Positions 34,734 to 45,701 are shown, numbered from the stretch's first letter. The stretch is 64,000 nt of DNA from Microlunatus speluncae (GCF_009299835.1 NZ_VKCZ01000011.1:1-64000), one strand, 5' to 3'. The notes: generated by a model from the letters alone, not told the origin. Translations and numbers: made by a program.

Positions 34734-36649
34734 CACCGGCCCCGTTCCGAGAATCGTTGCGCCTGCAGGGAAAACATTCGGGCATAGCCGCCGCCGACCG
34801 CCACGAGCTCGTCGTGAGCACCGTCCTCGACGATCCCGCCCGCCCCGTCCCGGGCGGGATCCAGGACGACGATCCGGTCGGCCCGGCGCACGGTGGAGAA
34901 CCGGTGCGAGATCAGCCAGGTGGTCAGGCCTTCGGTCAGTTCCAGGAACCGGTCGTAGAGCTCGGCCTCGGCCCGGACGTCGAGCGCCGCGGTCGGCTCG
35001 TCCAGCACCAGCACCCGGGCCCCGGCCTGGACCGCGAACATGGCCCGGGCCAGCGCCACCCGCTGCCACTGCCCGCCGGACAGGTCGGTGCCGCCGGTGT
35101 ATTCCCGGGACAGCACCGTGTCCCAGCCGTCCGGCAGACCGGCGATCACCGTCTCCAGCCCGGCCCGCTGCGCCGCCAGCTCGAGTCGGTCCCGATCACC
35201 GGCGAACTCGGGGGCACCGAGCGCGATGTTGTCGGCGACGGTCAGGTGATAGCGGGCGAAGTCCTGGAACAGCACGGCCAACCGGGATCGCCAGCCTGCC
35301 GGGTCGAGGTCCCGCAGGTCGGTCCCGTCGACCAGGATCCGGCCGGCGGTCGGCCGGTACAACCCGCTGAGCAGCTTGACCAGTGAGGTCTTGCCGGCCC
35401 CGTTGCGGCCGACCACCGCGAGCGACCGGCCGGCCGGCACCACCAGGTCGAGCCCGTCGACGGCCGGCGCCTCGGCGTTCGGATAGCGGAAGCTCACCTG
35501 CTCGAACCGGATCTCCCGCCGGGGCAGCTCGACCGGCACCTCGCGCCGGGCGACCCGTGCCAACGCCACTGTCGGGCCGCCCGCCGACGGTGTCGGCCCG
35601 TGCTCCGCGGCCTCGAGCCGATCCGAGATCGCGAGCACCTTGGGCACCAGGATCGCGGCGGCCGCCAGGTGGGCGTTGTCGTCGTCGAAGGCCATGAACG
35701 AATTGGCGCCGGCGAGCGCCTGGACGAAGACCGCGACCGCGGCCAGCGACAGCGGAGCGAACGGATCGAGCCCGATCCCGGCCGAGACCAGCAGCCCGTA
35801 CGAGAGGGTGTTCACGACGATGATCGCGAGCACCGCGCCGCCGACCGCGAACAGCCGCGGCCGCCGAGCCCGCCAGACCGGCCGCATCGCCACCAGCCAG
35901 GCCCGGTCGAACCGGGCGATCAGCCAATCCATCAGGCCGAGGATCCGCACCTCCTTGGCCGGACCCGCCGACAGGGCCAGATCACGCAGATACTCGGCCC
36001 GGCGCAGCGCGGCGCTCTGCCCGTAGACGACCGCACCGATCTTGACGTACTCCCGCTGCATCAGCACCAGCGAGACCGGCCAGATGATCAACCAGAGCAG
36101 GCCGAGCCACCACTGCAGGGCGAACAGGACTCCGGCCGAGCCGAGCGCCCGAAACCAGGAGGGCAGCGCCCGGGGCAGCGATTCGACGGCCCGGCCGGCG
36201 CGGTTGAGATCGGAGCCGAGGCCGCGGGCGATCCGGATCTCGTCCAGGGTCTCCGGATCCTCGAGGTGCGCGATGCCCTCCGGTCGGCCGACCGCGGCCA
36301 TCACCCGCTCGGCGAGGTGGCTGTCCAGCTCCCGCCCGAGGGCTTCCGCCGCGGTCTTCGCGATCGGCGCGACGGCCCGATCGATGAGCACCAGGAGCCC
36401 GATCACCACCAACAACCAGACCGTCCGGGCCATCGCCGCCGACCCTGTACCGCCGGCGACCGCCGCCGGGATGGACCCGATCAGCAGGCCGGTCAGCACG
36501 GCTGCGACGACCGGCAACGCGGCGCTGAGCAGGATCGTCACCGCCAGCACAGTGGCCAGCCGAGGGTTCAGCCGAGGCAGCACCCGGACGATCGCGAAGA
36601 CACCCCGCGCCGATGCCGACAGCCGGTCCAGCCGAGTTCGCATCATCAT
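34733..36649 (-). CDS. ABC exporter, fused membrane and ATPase domains (first subunit)
   Basis: A 638-residue partner half-transporter with six predicted helices and a C-terminal ATPase: Walker A GRNGAGKTS, signature LSGGQWQR, Walker B VLVLDEPTAALD, H-loop SHRFST. Both subunits keep consensus ATPase motifs. It starts with three consecutive ATG codons and diverges from the PNPOx-like gene across 61 bp. Confidence 0.92.
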   Translation of the reverse strand: MMMRTRLDRLSASARGVFAIVRVLPRLNPRLATVLAVTILLSAALPVVAAVLTGLLIGSIPAAVAGGTGSAAMARTVWLLVVIGLLVLIDRAVAPIAKTAAEALGRELDSHLAERVMAAVGRPEGIAHLEDPETLDEIRIARGLGSDLNRAGRAVESLPRALPSWFRALGSAGVLFALQWWLGLLWLIIWPVSLVLMQREYVKIGAVVYGQSAALRRAEYLRDLALSAGPAKEVRILGLMDWLIARFDRAWLVAMRPVWRARRPRLFAVGGAVLAIIVVNTLSYGLLVSAGIGLDPFAPLSLAAVAVFVQALAGANSFMAFDDDNAHLAAAAILVPKVLAISDRLEAAEHGPTPSAGGPTVALARVARREVPVELPRREIRFEQVSFRYPNAEAPAVDGLDLVVPAGRSLAVVGRNGAGKTSLVKLLSGLYRPTAGRILVDGTDLRDLDPAGWRSRLAVLFQDFARYHLTVADNIALGAPEFAGDRDRLELAAQRAGLETVIAGLPDGWDTVLSREYTGGTDLSGGQWQRVALARAMFAVQAGARVLVLDEPTAALDVRAEAELYDRFLELTEGLTTWLISHRFSTVRRADRIVVLDPARDGAGGIVEDGAHDELVAVGGGYARMFSLQAQRFSERGR

Positions 36650-36657
36650 GGCGCCAT

Positions 36658-36683
36658 GATGACATCAAACTGACGTCATGACA
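36658..36683. promoter_or_regulatory. Possible operator between exporter and PNPOx-like genes
   Basis: Within the 61-bp divergent region, CATGATGACA faces TGACGTCATG (8 of 10 complementary), with the exact palindrome TGACGTCA inside the right part. It may be a regulator site for the exporter promoter; no regulator gene is next to it. Confidence 0.35.
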
Positions 36684-36698
36684 ACGTCTTGGATGCGC

Positions 36699-36704
36699 TA
36701 ACGT
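36699..36704 (+). promoter_or_regulatory. Putative -10 box of the PNPOx-like gene
   Basis: TAACGT lies 6 nt before the ATG at 36711; there is no Shine-Dalgarno sequence and no clear -35. Leaderless layout. Confidence 0.4.
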
Positions 36705-36710
36705 TCCGTC

Positions 36711-37202
36711 ATGACCACCTGGAAGGACTTCACCGACGAGGCGCCGCGGGTCTCCGGTGTGTTCCGCCGCCGCCATGCCGCGACCGGCAACCTGTGCCTG
36801 ATGGGCACGCTGCGCAGCGACGGCCATCCGCGGATCAGTCCGATCGAGCCTCGGATGTTCGAAGGGCAGCTGGTGATCGGCGGCATGCCCGGCACGACCA
36901 AGCTCCGTGATCTTGGCCGCGACCCTCGCTTCACCCTGCACACGGCGACGGTCGACCCCCACGTCGCCGAGGGTGACGCCAAACTCTGGGGCACCGTCCA
37001 CCACGAGCCGGACGAGGCGGTCCACGCCCGGTTCGCCGACTGGCTGTTCGCCGACATCGGGTTCGACCTCCGCGGCCAGAAGTTCGATCACTTCTACCTG
37101 GCCGACATCGGGGGCGCATCGTCGGTGGAGATCGGCGACGGCGGACTGGAGATCACGATCTGGAAGCCGGGCGAGCCGGAACGCGTGGTGCGGAAGGGCT
37201 GA
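36711..37202 (+). CDS. Pyridoxamine 5'-phosphate oxidase-like (split-barrel) protein
   Basis: A 163-residue split beta-barrel protein. The core (GNLCLMGTLRSDGHPRISPI, LVIGGMPGTTKLRDLGRDPR) matches PNPOx-like flavin- or F420-binding proteins, which often act as small-molecule reductases. The true PdxH active-site set is not evident, so vitamin B6 synthesis is unlikely. The last 50 bp overlap the convergent DUF418 gene. Confidence 0.82.
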   Translation: MTTWKDFTDEAPRVSGVFRRRHAATGNLCLMGTLRSDGHPRISPIEPRMFEGQLVIGGMPGTTKLRDLGRDPRFTLHTATVDPHVAEGDAKLWGTVHHEPDEAVHARFADWLFADIGFDLRGQKFDHFYLADIGGASSVEIGDGGLEITIWKPGEPERVVRKG

Positions 37203-38337
37203 CCGGCTCGGGTCGCGGCACCGGAAGGGACGCCACGATCCGAGCCGTCACCGCCTCCAACGGGCCGCGGGAGAACCTTCGCAGCCACAGGTGCGCCAGG
37301 GCCAGGATGATCACCCCGATTCCCGCCCAGGCCAGCAGGGTGACCGGCAGCCGCAGCGCGGGATCGATGCCGTTGAGGCCGAATCCCCAACCGTAGAAGA
37401 GGACCGAGGCGATCAGGTTCTGCGCGACGTAGCCGCTCAGCGCCACCCGGCCGAGCTCGCCCAGCCGGCGACCCCACCAGCCCGGCGCCCGTCGCAGGGT
37501 GAACCCGGCGATCAACGCCAGCAGCCCGAGCGAGACCAGCGGGGCAGTCAGGTAACGGACCACGAAGAAGGCCTGCGCGAAGACGGAACCGAGGATCAGG
37601 TCGAACGGCAGCGCCACCGCACCGATGATGATCAAGGTGCGACGCAGCCGGGCACCCTCCGGCCGGAAGACCCCGGCCCGCCACAGCCGGGCGCCGAGCA
37701 GGAACAGCGCGACACTCGAGGCGAGGATGAAGACAGCCTCGAACCGGAAGACATCGACCATCTCGATCCGGAGCAGGAAGAGATCCCACCAACTGCCGGT
37801 CCGGTACGGATTCGGCTCCAGCACCACGCTGCCGATGTGCGCCTGATCCAGCACCAGGCCGGCGGTGATGAAAGCGACGGCGAGCACGTGCAGCGAGGCC
37901 GCGATGATCATCCACCGGCGTTGCACCGCCGGTGAGGTCAGCAGCACGAAGGCGACCACCGCCCCGGTCACCGCATAGCCCATCAGCACGTCGAACTCGA
38001 CCACCAACAGGTAGTGCACGATCCCGTCGACGAACAGCACGGCCGCCCGCCAGAGGAAGCCGTGCGGCCAGGCCGCCCCCTTCCGCCGGGCCGAGTCGAA
38101 CTGGATTGCCATCCCGATCCCGAACATCAAGGTCAGCAGGCCGAGGAACTTGCCGTTGGCCACCTGTTTCAGCACCAGCTCGAACGGCACCTGCCAGGCC
38201 GGCACGCCGGGGCCGATCGGATCGCCGAGCTGGCCGAGCAGGCCGCCGGGATGGCTGAACATCCAGATGTTGGTCCCCAGGGTGCCCAGGATGGCGATCC
38301 CCCGAGCGACATCGAGACCGGAAACACGAGCCGCCAC
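37153..38337 (-). CDS. DUF418 family membrane protein
   Basis: A 394-residue multi-helix membrane protein with an N-terminal DUF1624/acyltransferase-3-like segment (GLDVARGIAILGTLGTNIWMF) and the C-terminal DUF418 region (GRVALSGYVAQNLIASVLFY). Function unknown; relatives are sometimes linked to stress or envelope functions. I prefer the GTG at 38337 (AAGGGGG about 8 nt upstream); GTG 38346 is possible. It diverges from a TetR gene over an operator, so it is probably repressed by it. Confidence 0.82.
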   Translation of the reverse strand: MAARVSGLDVARGIAILGTLGTNIWMFSHPGGLLGQLGDPIGPGVPAWQVPFELVLKQVANGKFLGLLTLMFGIGMAIQFDSARRKGAAWPHGFLWRAAVLFVDGIVHYLLVVEFDVLMGYAVTGAVVAFVLLTSPAVQRRWMIIAASLHVLAVAFITAGLVLDQAHIGSVVLEPNPYRTGSWWDLFLLRIEMVDVFRFEAVFILASSVALFLLGARLWRAGVFRPEGARLRRTLIIIGAVALPFDLILGSVFAQAFFVVRYLTAPLVSLGLLALIAGFTLRRAPGWWGRRLGELGRVALSGYVAQNLIASVLFYGWGFGLNGIDPALRLPVTLLAWAGIGVIILALAHLWLRRFSRGPLEAVTARIVASLPVPRPEPVSPSAPRVPARPASRS

Positions 38338-38357
38338 AGCGGCCACCCCCTTCGTAG

Positions 38358-38399
38358 TGTCACATGCGTGACAGTACGAAACTAGCACACCTGTGACAG
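38358..38399. promoter_or_regulatory. TetR operator region
   Basis: TGTCACATGCGTGACA (38358-38373) is a perfect 16-bp palindrome, and a further half-site CTGTGACAG lies at 38391-38399, just before the tetR start at 38409. Placement between the divergent genes fits autorepression and control of the DUF418 gene. Confidence 0.7.
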
Positions 38400-38408
38400 A
38401 ATCACCGC

Positions 38409-39002
38409 ATGCCACGTTTTGTCGACCGGGACGAGCGGCGGGCCCTGATCATCCGCGCGGTGCACCGGCTGATCACCGAGCGCGGCATCGAGGCCGCATC
38501 GCTGCGCAACGTCGCGGCCGAGTCGGAGCTCAACATCGGCTCGGTGCGCTACTACTTCCCCAGCCACACTGAGCTGCTGCTGGCGGCCGCGGAGGCCATG
38601 GTGCAGCGGGTCACCACTCGGATCGAGCGGCACGCCGAGGTCTTTCTCCAGGGGCCGGCGAATCCCCGCGAGGCCGCCGTCGACCTGCTGGAGGAGTTCC
38701 TGCCGATCGACCAGGAGCGCCGGGACGAGACGATCCTCTGGCTGACGTTCGCCGAGACCTCGCGGCGGATCCCGGAGCTGCGCCCGATGACCAAGACCAT
38801 GATCGCCGGGCCGCGACAACTGGCCCACGGCATGCTCCAGCACGCCCAACTCAGCACCCCGACCGCCCGGGCCGAGGCGCTGGCCGCCCTGATCGACGGC
38901 CTCGCCCTGGCCATGCTGCACGACCCGGAGCACTACACCCGGCGCCGCGCCCGGGCCACGCTCCGCTGGCAACTCGAAGCCGTGATGAGCGCCGCCCAGT
39001 AA
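38409..39002 (+). CDS. TetR family transcriptional regulator
   Basis: A 197-residue repressor. The N-terminal TetR helix-turn-helix is at about 10-57 (ITERGIEAASLRNVAAESEL, NIGSVRYYFPSHTELL); the C-terminal ligand domain resembles BetI/TetR_C_6. A CAGAAT box 6 nt before the ATG suggests a leaderless message. Its TAA stop is the first part of palindrome d. Confidence 0.93.
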   Translation: MPRFVDRDERRALIIRAVHRLITERGIEAASLRNVAAESELNIGSVRYYFPSHTELLLAAAEAMVQRVTTRIERHAEVFLQGPANPREAAVDLLEEFLPIDQERRDETILWLTFAETSRRIPELRPMTKTMIAGPRQLAHGMLQHAQLSTPTARAEALAALIDGLALAMLHDPEHYTRRRARATLRWQLEAVMSAAQ

Positions 39003-39075
39003 CCCAACACCCCGAGTTGTCAGAACTAGGGCACGCCAGAGCGTGCCCTAGTTCTGACAACTCGGGGTGTTGGGT
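39002..39075. terminator. TTGTCAGA-core palindrome d (bidirectional terminator)
   Basis: Perfect 35-bp arms (39002-39036 and 39041-39075) with a 4-nt CAGA loop. It runs from the last base of the TetR stop to the first base of the convergent phosphotransferase stop, so it fills the whole gap and can end transcription from both sides. The inner arm (CTAGGGCACGC) is unlike that of palindromes a, b, c, e and f. Confidence 0.85.
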
Positions 39076-40307
39076 CAGCCGATGCTGCGGATGAGACGCT
39101 CGGCGGCGTCGATGATCATGGTCGTCTCGTGCTCCCAGGCCGGTTCCTGACCCCGGTACGGGCCGGTGGCCAGGGAGATCGCGACCGCGGCGGCGCGCAG
39201 GCGCAACTCGACCGGGTCGACCCGGGTGTCGAAGACGGGCACCCAGTCCCGGATCAGCCGGCTCACCCGGCCGGCCTGCTCGGCACTCATCCGTTGCACC
39301 GACGACAGGTGTGCCAGCAGGCAGGCCAGGTCGTCGGCTCGCCGGCCCGGCCCGATCGTGTCGATGTCGAGGATCCCGCTGACGGCGCCGCCGGCGACGA
39401 ACAGCTGACCCTCGTGGAAATCACCGTGGGTCGGTTCGGTGCCGACCGGGATCCCGGCCAGGCCGGTCTTGATCTGCTCGGTCAGCCAACGCAGCCGCAA
39501 CTCCAGCGACGGCAGCGCGGTCGCCACCATCGTCGAATACTGCTCGACCGCGTCGGACCACGGGTTGCGCCGGCTCAGCGCGGCGACCTCGGCCGGCATC
39601 GCATCCAGGACTCCGATCAACTGCTCCGCCGTGCACGGCGGCTCCGGGTCGAAGATCGCCGAGGCCAGCGGCCGGCCGGGCAGTTCCCGCAGCACCAGCA
39701 GGAAATCGGGAGTGACCGCGGCGATCGGCGGCGCGGGCACCCCGGCCGCAAGCAGCATCTGATGCCGGCGCACGGTCGGCTCGAACAGCCGCTCCCGCAT
39801 CACCTTGATGAAGAACGTCTCCGGCCCGGCCGTCGTGGTCACCGTGGCCCGCAGCACGGCCCGGCGACGCGGCCGGTAGCCGATCATCTCCAACTCCACC
39901 TGACCCGGCAGCACCGGCGCCGGCAGCACCTGGTGGCTGGTCAGCAGTTCGGCCACGTCGTCGGCGAACGCCGCCCGGATCAGACCGGGCAGCTCCGGAT
40001 CGCGGGGATAGAGCCAGACCGCGACCTCGCGCTCACCATCGGCGAAGATCACCGCGTTCTCGTCACTGGTCGACCGGCCGCCGGCCCGCGCACTGGCCCC
40101 GAGCACCTCGGTCCGCCGGCCGAACGGCCAGTCGACCGTCGCGGTGTAGGTGGCAGTCGTCGATCGCCGCGGATTGGCGTCGACATGATCAAGTTGCCAG
40201 GACACCAGGCTGCCGCCCCCGTGCGCGACCGCGGCGGTCAGCAGGTCCTCCACCTCGGGAGAGGTGAGCAGGCCCGATCCGTCCGGATCCTCGACAACGC
40301 TCGTCAC
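39075..40307 (-). CDS. Aminoglycoside phosphotransferase-like (APH) kinase
   Basis: A 410-residue protein with an atypical N-terminal ~150 residues and a C-terminal APH/choline kinase fold: catalytic loop THGDFHEGQLF, Mg-binding GILDIDTIGPG and following DDLACLLAHL. The phosphorylated substrate is unknown; resistance should not be assumed. GTG start, 12 bp after trpS, in one operon with it. Confidence 0.8.
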   Translation of the reverse strand: MTSVVEDPDGSGLLTSPEVEDLLTAAVAHGGGSLVSWQLDHVDANPRRSTTATYTATVDWPFGRRTEVLGASARAGGRSTSDENAVIFADGEREVAVWLYPRDPELPGLIRAAFADDVAELLTSHQVLPAPVLPGQVELEMIGYRPRRRAVLRATVTTTAGPETFFIKVMRERLFEPTVRRHQMLLAAGVPAPPIAAVTPDFLLVLRELPGRPLASAIFDPEPPCTAEQLIGVLDAMPAEVAALSRRNPWSDAVEQYSTMVATALPSLELRLRWLTEQIKTGLAGIPVGTEPTHGDFHEGQLFVAGGAVSGILDIDTIGPGRRADDLACLLAHLSSVQRMSAEQAGRVSRLIRDWVPVFDTRVDPVELRLRAAAVAISLATGPYRGQEPAWEHETTMIIDAAERLIRSIG

Positions 40308-40319
40308 GTCGTGCTCACG

Positions 40320-42850
<2,531 letters not shown>

Positions 42851-43123
42851 ACCTGCCTCGTACTGTGGCTATCTCCGTCGTCGGTGGGGCCGGACTCGGC
42901 ACCCGGTTCGGGGCCGTGGTCGGCCGCGGACTCGTTGATCACGGGAATACCTTAGTGATCGGCCGCCGGAATCACAGTCGCCGCGGCCGGCCGACGGCGG
43001 ATTGCGCCGAAGCACCGAGCGTTACGGGTGTCGTCGATCGGCACCGAATCGGCCGGTGACCTGCTCGGCGACGGCCCGAACGACGATCTGCTGCTGTTCC
43101 GGCGGGTGTGCCACACTCGCTGA

Positions 43124-44440
43124 GTGACTTTGCGAATCAGCGTCATCGGGACGAGCTATCTCGGCTCGACCCTCGCTGCCGGGATGGCCGAATTCGGCCA
43201 TCAGGTGATCGGCGTCGACATCGTCCCCGAGGTGGTGAAGCAGCTCAACGCGGGCCAGCCGCACATCTTCGAGAACGGCCTGGAACAGCTGCTGGAGCAG
43301 CACACCGCGACCGGTCGGCTGCGCTTCACGCTGGACTACGACGACATCGCCGACTGGGCCGACGTGCACTTCCTCGCGCTCGGCACGCCGGCCCGTGCGG
43401 ACGGCTCGGCCGACCTGAGCCAGCTGCACGCGGCGATCGGCTCGCTGGCGCCGAAGCTGACCCGGCCGACCTTGATCGTCGGCCGCTCCACGGTGCCGGT
43501 CGGCACCGCGATCGATTTGCAGCAACGGATCCGCGCGTTGGCGCCGGCCGGTGACGCGGTCGAGCTGGCCTGGCAGCCGGAGTTCCTCCGGGAGAGCATG
43601 GCGGTGACCGACACGCTGCGCCCGGACCGGCTCGTCTTCGGCGTCCAGTCCGATCAGGCGCTGCGACTGCTGGAACAGGTGTACGCGATCCCGCTGACCG
43701 AAGAGACGCCGGTGATCACCTGCGACCTGGCCACCGCGGAGTTGATCAAGCAGGCGGCGAACACGTTCCTGGCGACCAAGATCAGCTTCATCAACGCGAT
43801 GGCCCAGCTGTGCCAGGTGGCCGGCGGCGACGTCACCGTACTGGCCGACGCGTTGGGGCTGGACAAGCGGATCGGCCGCGAACATCTCAGCCCCGGGCTG
43901 GGCTTCGGCGGCGGCTGTTTCCCCAAGGACATCAGGGCCCTGGCGGTGCGGGCCGACGAGCTCGGCGTCGACGTGCTGAGCGATCTGATCAAGAGCGTCG
44001 AGGCGATCAACGACACCCAGCGGGTCGAGCTGGCCGAGCTGGCGATCGATCAGGTCGGCGGTGACGCGACCGGCAAGAAGGTCGCCGTACTGGGAGCCGC
44101 CTTCAAGCCGGGCACCGACGACACCCGCAACTCCCCCGCCCTCACCGTGGCCGATCACCTGCACGATCGGGGCGCGATCGTCGAGGTCTACGACCCGCAG
44201 GCCCACCTGGCCCAGCGGGACGGTTTCACCCAGGTCGGCAGCGTCGCCGAAGCCGTCCGCAACGCCGACATCGTGCTGCACCTGACCGAGTGGCCGGAGT
44301 TCCGCTACCTCGACCCCGAGCAATTGGGCACCCTGGTCAACAACAAGATCATCATCGACGGCCGCCTCAAGCTGCACGCTCCCACCTGGCACGAAGCCGG
44401 CTGGAAGCTGGTCCAAATAGGCCGCGCCTCCACCCTCTAA
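43124..44440 (+). CDS. UDP-glucose/GDP-mannose dehydrogenase family protein
   Basis: A 438-residue NAD-dependent enzyme that oxidises a nucleotide sugar to the uronic acid, most likely UDP-glucose 6-dehydrogenase for envelope or exopolysaccharide. The Rossmann motif is VIGTSYLGSTLA, the catalytic Cys lies in GFGGGCFPKDI, and the C-terminal domain has GAAFKPGTDDTRNSP. GTG start with a CACACT box 6 nt upstream. No other glycan gene lies close by. The 273-bp divergent region 42851-43123 holds no gene that I can support. Confidence 0.92.
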   Translation: MTLRISVIGTSYLGSTLAAGMAEFGHQVIGVDIVPEVVKQLNAGQPHIFENGLEQLLEQHTATGRLRFTLDYDDIADWADVHFLALGTPARADGSADLSQLHAAIGSLAPKLTRPTLIVGRSTVPVGTAIDLQQRIRALAPAGDAVELAWQPEFLRESMAVTDTLRPDRLVFGVQSDQALRLLEQVYAIPLTEETPVITCDLATAELIKQAANTFLATKISFINAMAQLCQVAGGDVTVLADALGLDKRIGREHLSPGLGFGGGCFPKDIRALAVRADELGVDVLSDLIKSVEAINDTQRVELAELAIDQVGGDATGKKVAVLGAAFKPGTDDTRNSPALTVADHLHDRGAIVEVYDPQAHLAQRDGFTQVGSVAEAVRNADIVLHLTEWPEFRYLDPEQLGTLVNNKIIIDGRLKLHAPTWHEAGWKLVQIGRASTL

Positions 44441-44498
44441 CCCCGACTTGTCAGACTCTCACCACGTCATAGCGTGGTGAGAGTCTGACAACTCTGGG
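44441..44498. repeat. TTGTCAGA-core palindrome e
   Basis: The arms 44441-44466 and 44473-44498 pair over about 26 bp with three mismatches near the base; the inner 18 bp (TTGTCAGACTCTCACCAC) are exact. It starts right after the UDP-sugar dehydrogenase stop, and its loop contains the stop codon of the convergent DUF559 gene. Confidence 0.85.
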
Positions 44499-45426
44499 TG
44501 TCGGGGACGCCCAAGGCGAACAGGTCGGCGATGATCGACTCCGGTTCGAGCCGGATCTCGTACGCCGTGGCACGAAGGACCCGCCTTCGGCTCACCACGA
44601 TCGAACGCTCCCGCTTCATGTCGGCCTCCCAGTGGTTGGCATCCATATGGTGACTGCCGTCGATCTCGAGCACGACGATTTCCCCATCCGGCGTGTACCA
44701 CTCGGCATCCAGATAGCGCCATCGGCCAGACGCGTCCCTCCGGCGTGTCTGCCGCAGGGGCGGCACCATCCCGTAGCGCTCGCAGGTGCGACCAAGATCA
44801 ATCTCCCCCAGGGACTCGGCCCCACCCTCCGCGTCCCGCACGGTGAGGCGAAGGTAGGCCTTGTGCCGAACCCGGCCCACTTCCCGCAGAGCTTGATCGA
44901 ATTCCGCCGGGGTGGCGATGCGTTGCTGGACGGTCGCCGCGATCATGGCACAGGCGAACCGCGGGTACGGCTGCCACGCGGCCGCATCGATGGCTGACCT
45001 CGCCGGCCGGGTGCACGGCAGGCCCTGCACCTCCGTGATGTCGCCCTGATGCAACCGGCGCGATTCGTGCACCCGGACTCCTTGCAGCGGAGTCACTCTG
45101 GATCCGCGGGTCACGATCAACTGCAACTGTTCGGCCTCGACGGCGAAGTTGCGGAATCCCACCAGTTCGAGTGCCGTGTAACTGCCCAGCGCAACCGGTC
45201 CGGCCGCGTCCAACACCGCGATCCACATCAACTGCGCCCTGGTCGGTGGCGCGTTCTGAAGCAGCACGACGTTGTCGCCGATCGATGTCCATCGACGTGC
45301 GGCCACCTGACTGAAAACGTAAGACCACGAAACGCAGTGGTCCTGCAACTGACTGCGCCGCAACACGCCGCACTGACGCACGGCGGCGGCCCTTGCGGCT
45401 GGGTGCCGCTCCAACCCCGGATACAT
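44467..45426 (-). CDS. DUF559 protein with AbiEi-like N-terminus
   Basis: A 319-residue member of the same family as 30220-31068. The N-terminal region carries a winged-helix-like start and an AbiEi-type middle (LGSYTALELVGFRNF); the C-terminus has the DUF559 nuclease-like core (YLDAEWYTPDGEIVVLEIDG, then HHMD). The last ~10 residues (SCQTLTTL) are encoded by palindrome e, which provides the stop codon, so the natural tail may have been replaced. ATG 45426 is chosen; a longer in-frame start at 45477 is less likely. Confidence 0.72.
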   Translation of the reverse strand: MYPGLERHPAARAAAVRQCGVLRRSQLQDHCVSWSYVFSQVAARRWTSIGDNVVLLQNAPPTRAQLMWIAVLDAAGPVALGSYTALELVGFRNFAVEAEQLQLIVTRGSRVTPLQGVRVHESRRLHQGDITEVQGLPCTRPARSAIDAAAWQPYPRFACAMIAATVQQRIATPAEFDQALREVGRVRHKAYLRLTVRDAEGGAESLGEIDLGRTCERYGMVPPLRQTRRRDASGRWRYLDAEWYTPDGEIVVLEIDGSHHMDANHWEADMKRERSIVVSRRRVLRATAYEIRLEPESIIADLFALGVPDTQSCQTLTTL

Positions 45427-45503
45427 GGTTCCGGAGTCTGCGACGCATACCCCGGAATCGCCACCCCACAAGCCCATTTCTGTGGATAACCCACCCCCGA
45501 CCT

Positions 45504-45555
45504 CGACTTGTCAGACTCTCACCACGCCCTGACGTGGTGAGAGTCTGACAAGTCG
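45504..45555. repeat. TTGTCAGA-core palindrome f
   Basis: Perfect 23-bp arms (45504-45526 and 45533-45555) with a 6-nt loop. The inner arm CTCTCACCACG is the same as in palindrome e, on the other side of the DUF559 gene. It lies in a divergent promoter region, so a pure terminator role does not explain it. Confidence 0.9.
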
Positions 45556-45606
45556 GGGGTTGGGGGGAGTTGCGGTCTTGTGTCAGGGAGATCAATGATC
45601 GGATAC

Positions 45607-45674
45607 GGTTGCAGCGGTTCTCCAGCGAACACGAATGCGCAGAGTTAGTCTTCCGACGCAAGGGCGCTGCAACC
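45607..45674 (+). promoter_or_regulatory. Inverted repeat in the leader of the peptide-transport operon
   Basis: GGTTGCAGCG (45607-45616) and CGCTGCAACC (45665-45674) are perfect complements 48 nt apart, ending 27 nt before the first start codon. It may be a leader stem or an operator. No known riboswitch is recognised. Confidence 0.4.
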
Positions 45675-45701
45675 TCCAGGTTCGACCGACAAGGATGTGA
45701 T

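Noticed and set aside
32832..36649. RiPP or lantibiotic cluster around the ABC exporter pair
   Set aside because: No precursor peptide, modifying enzyme or protease gene was found on either side; the exporter subunits lack an N-terminal peptidase domain.
39075..40307. Aminoglycoside resistance gene
   Set aside because: Only the general APH fold is supported. The long atypical N-terminus and the housekeeping neighbours (trpS) give no support for resistance.
43022..44416. 464-codon minus-strand frame opposite the UDP-sugar dehydrogenase
   Set aside because: No recognisable motif, while the plus strand has the full dehydrogenase signature including the catalytic Cys.
45565..45701. Known riboswitch or tRNA in the leader of the peptide operon
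   Set aside because: The inverted repeat is the only structure found. No T-loop, anticodon arm or known riboswitch core is present.
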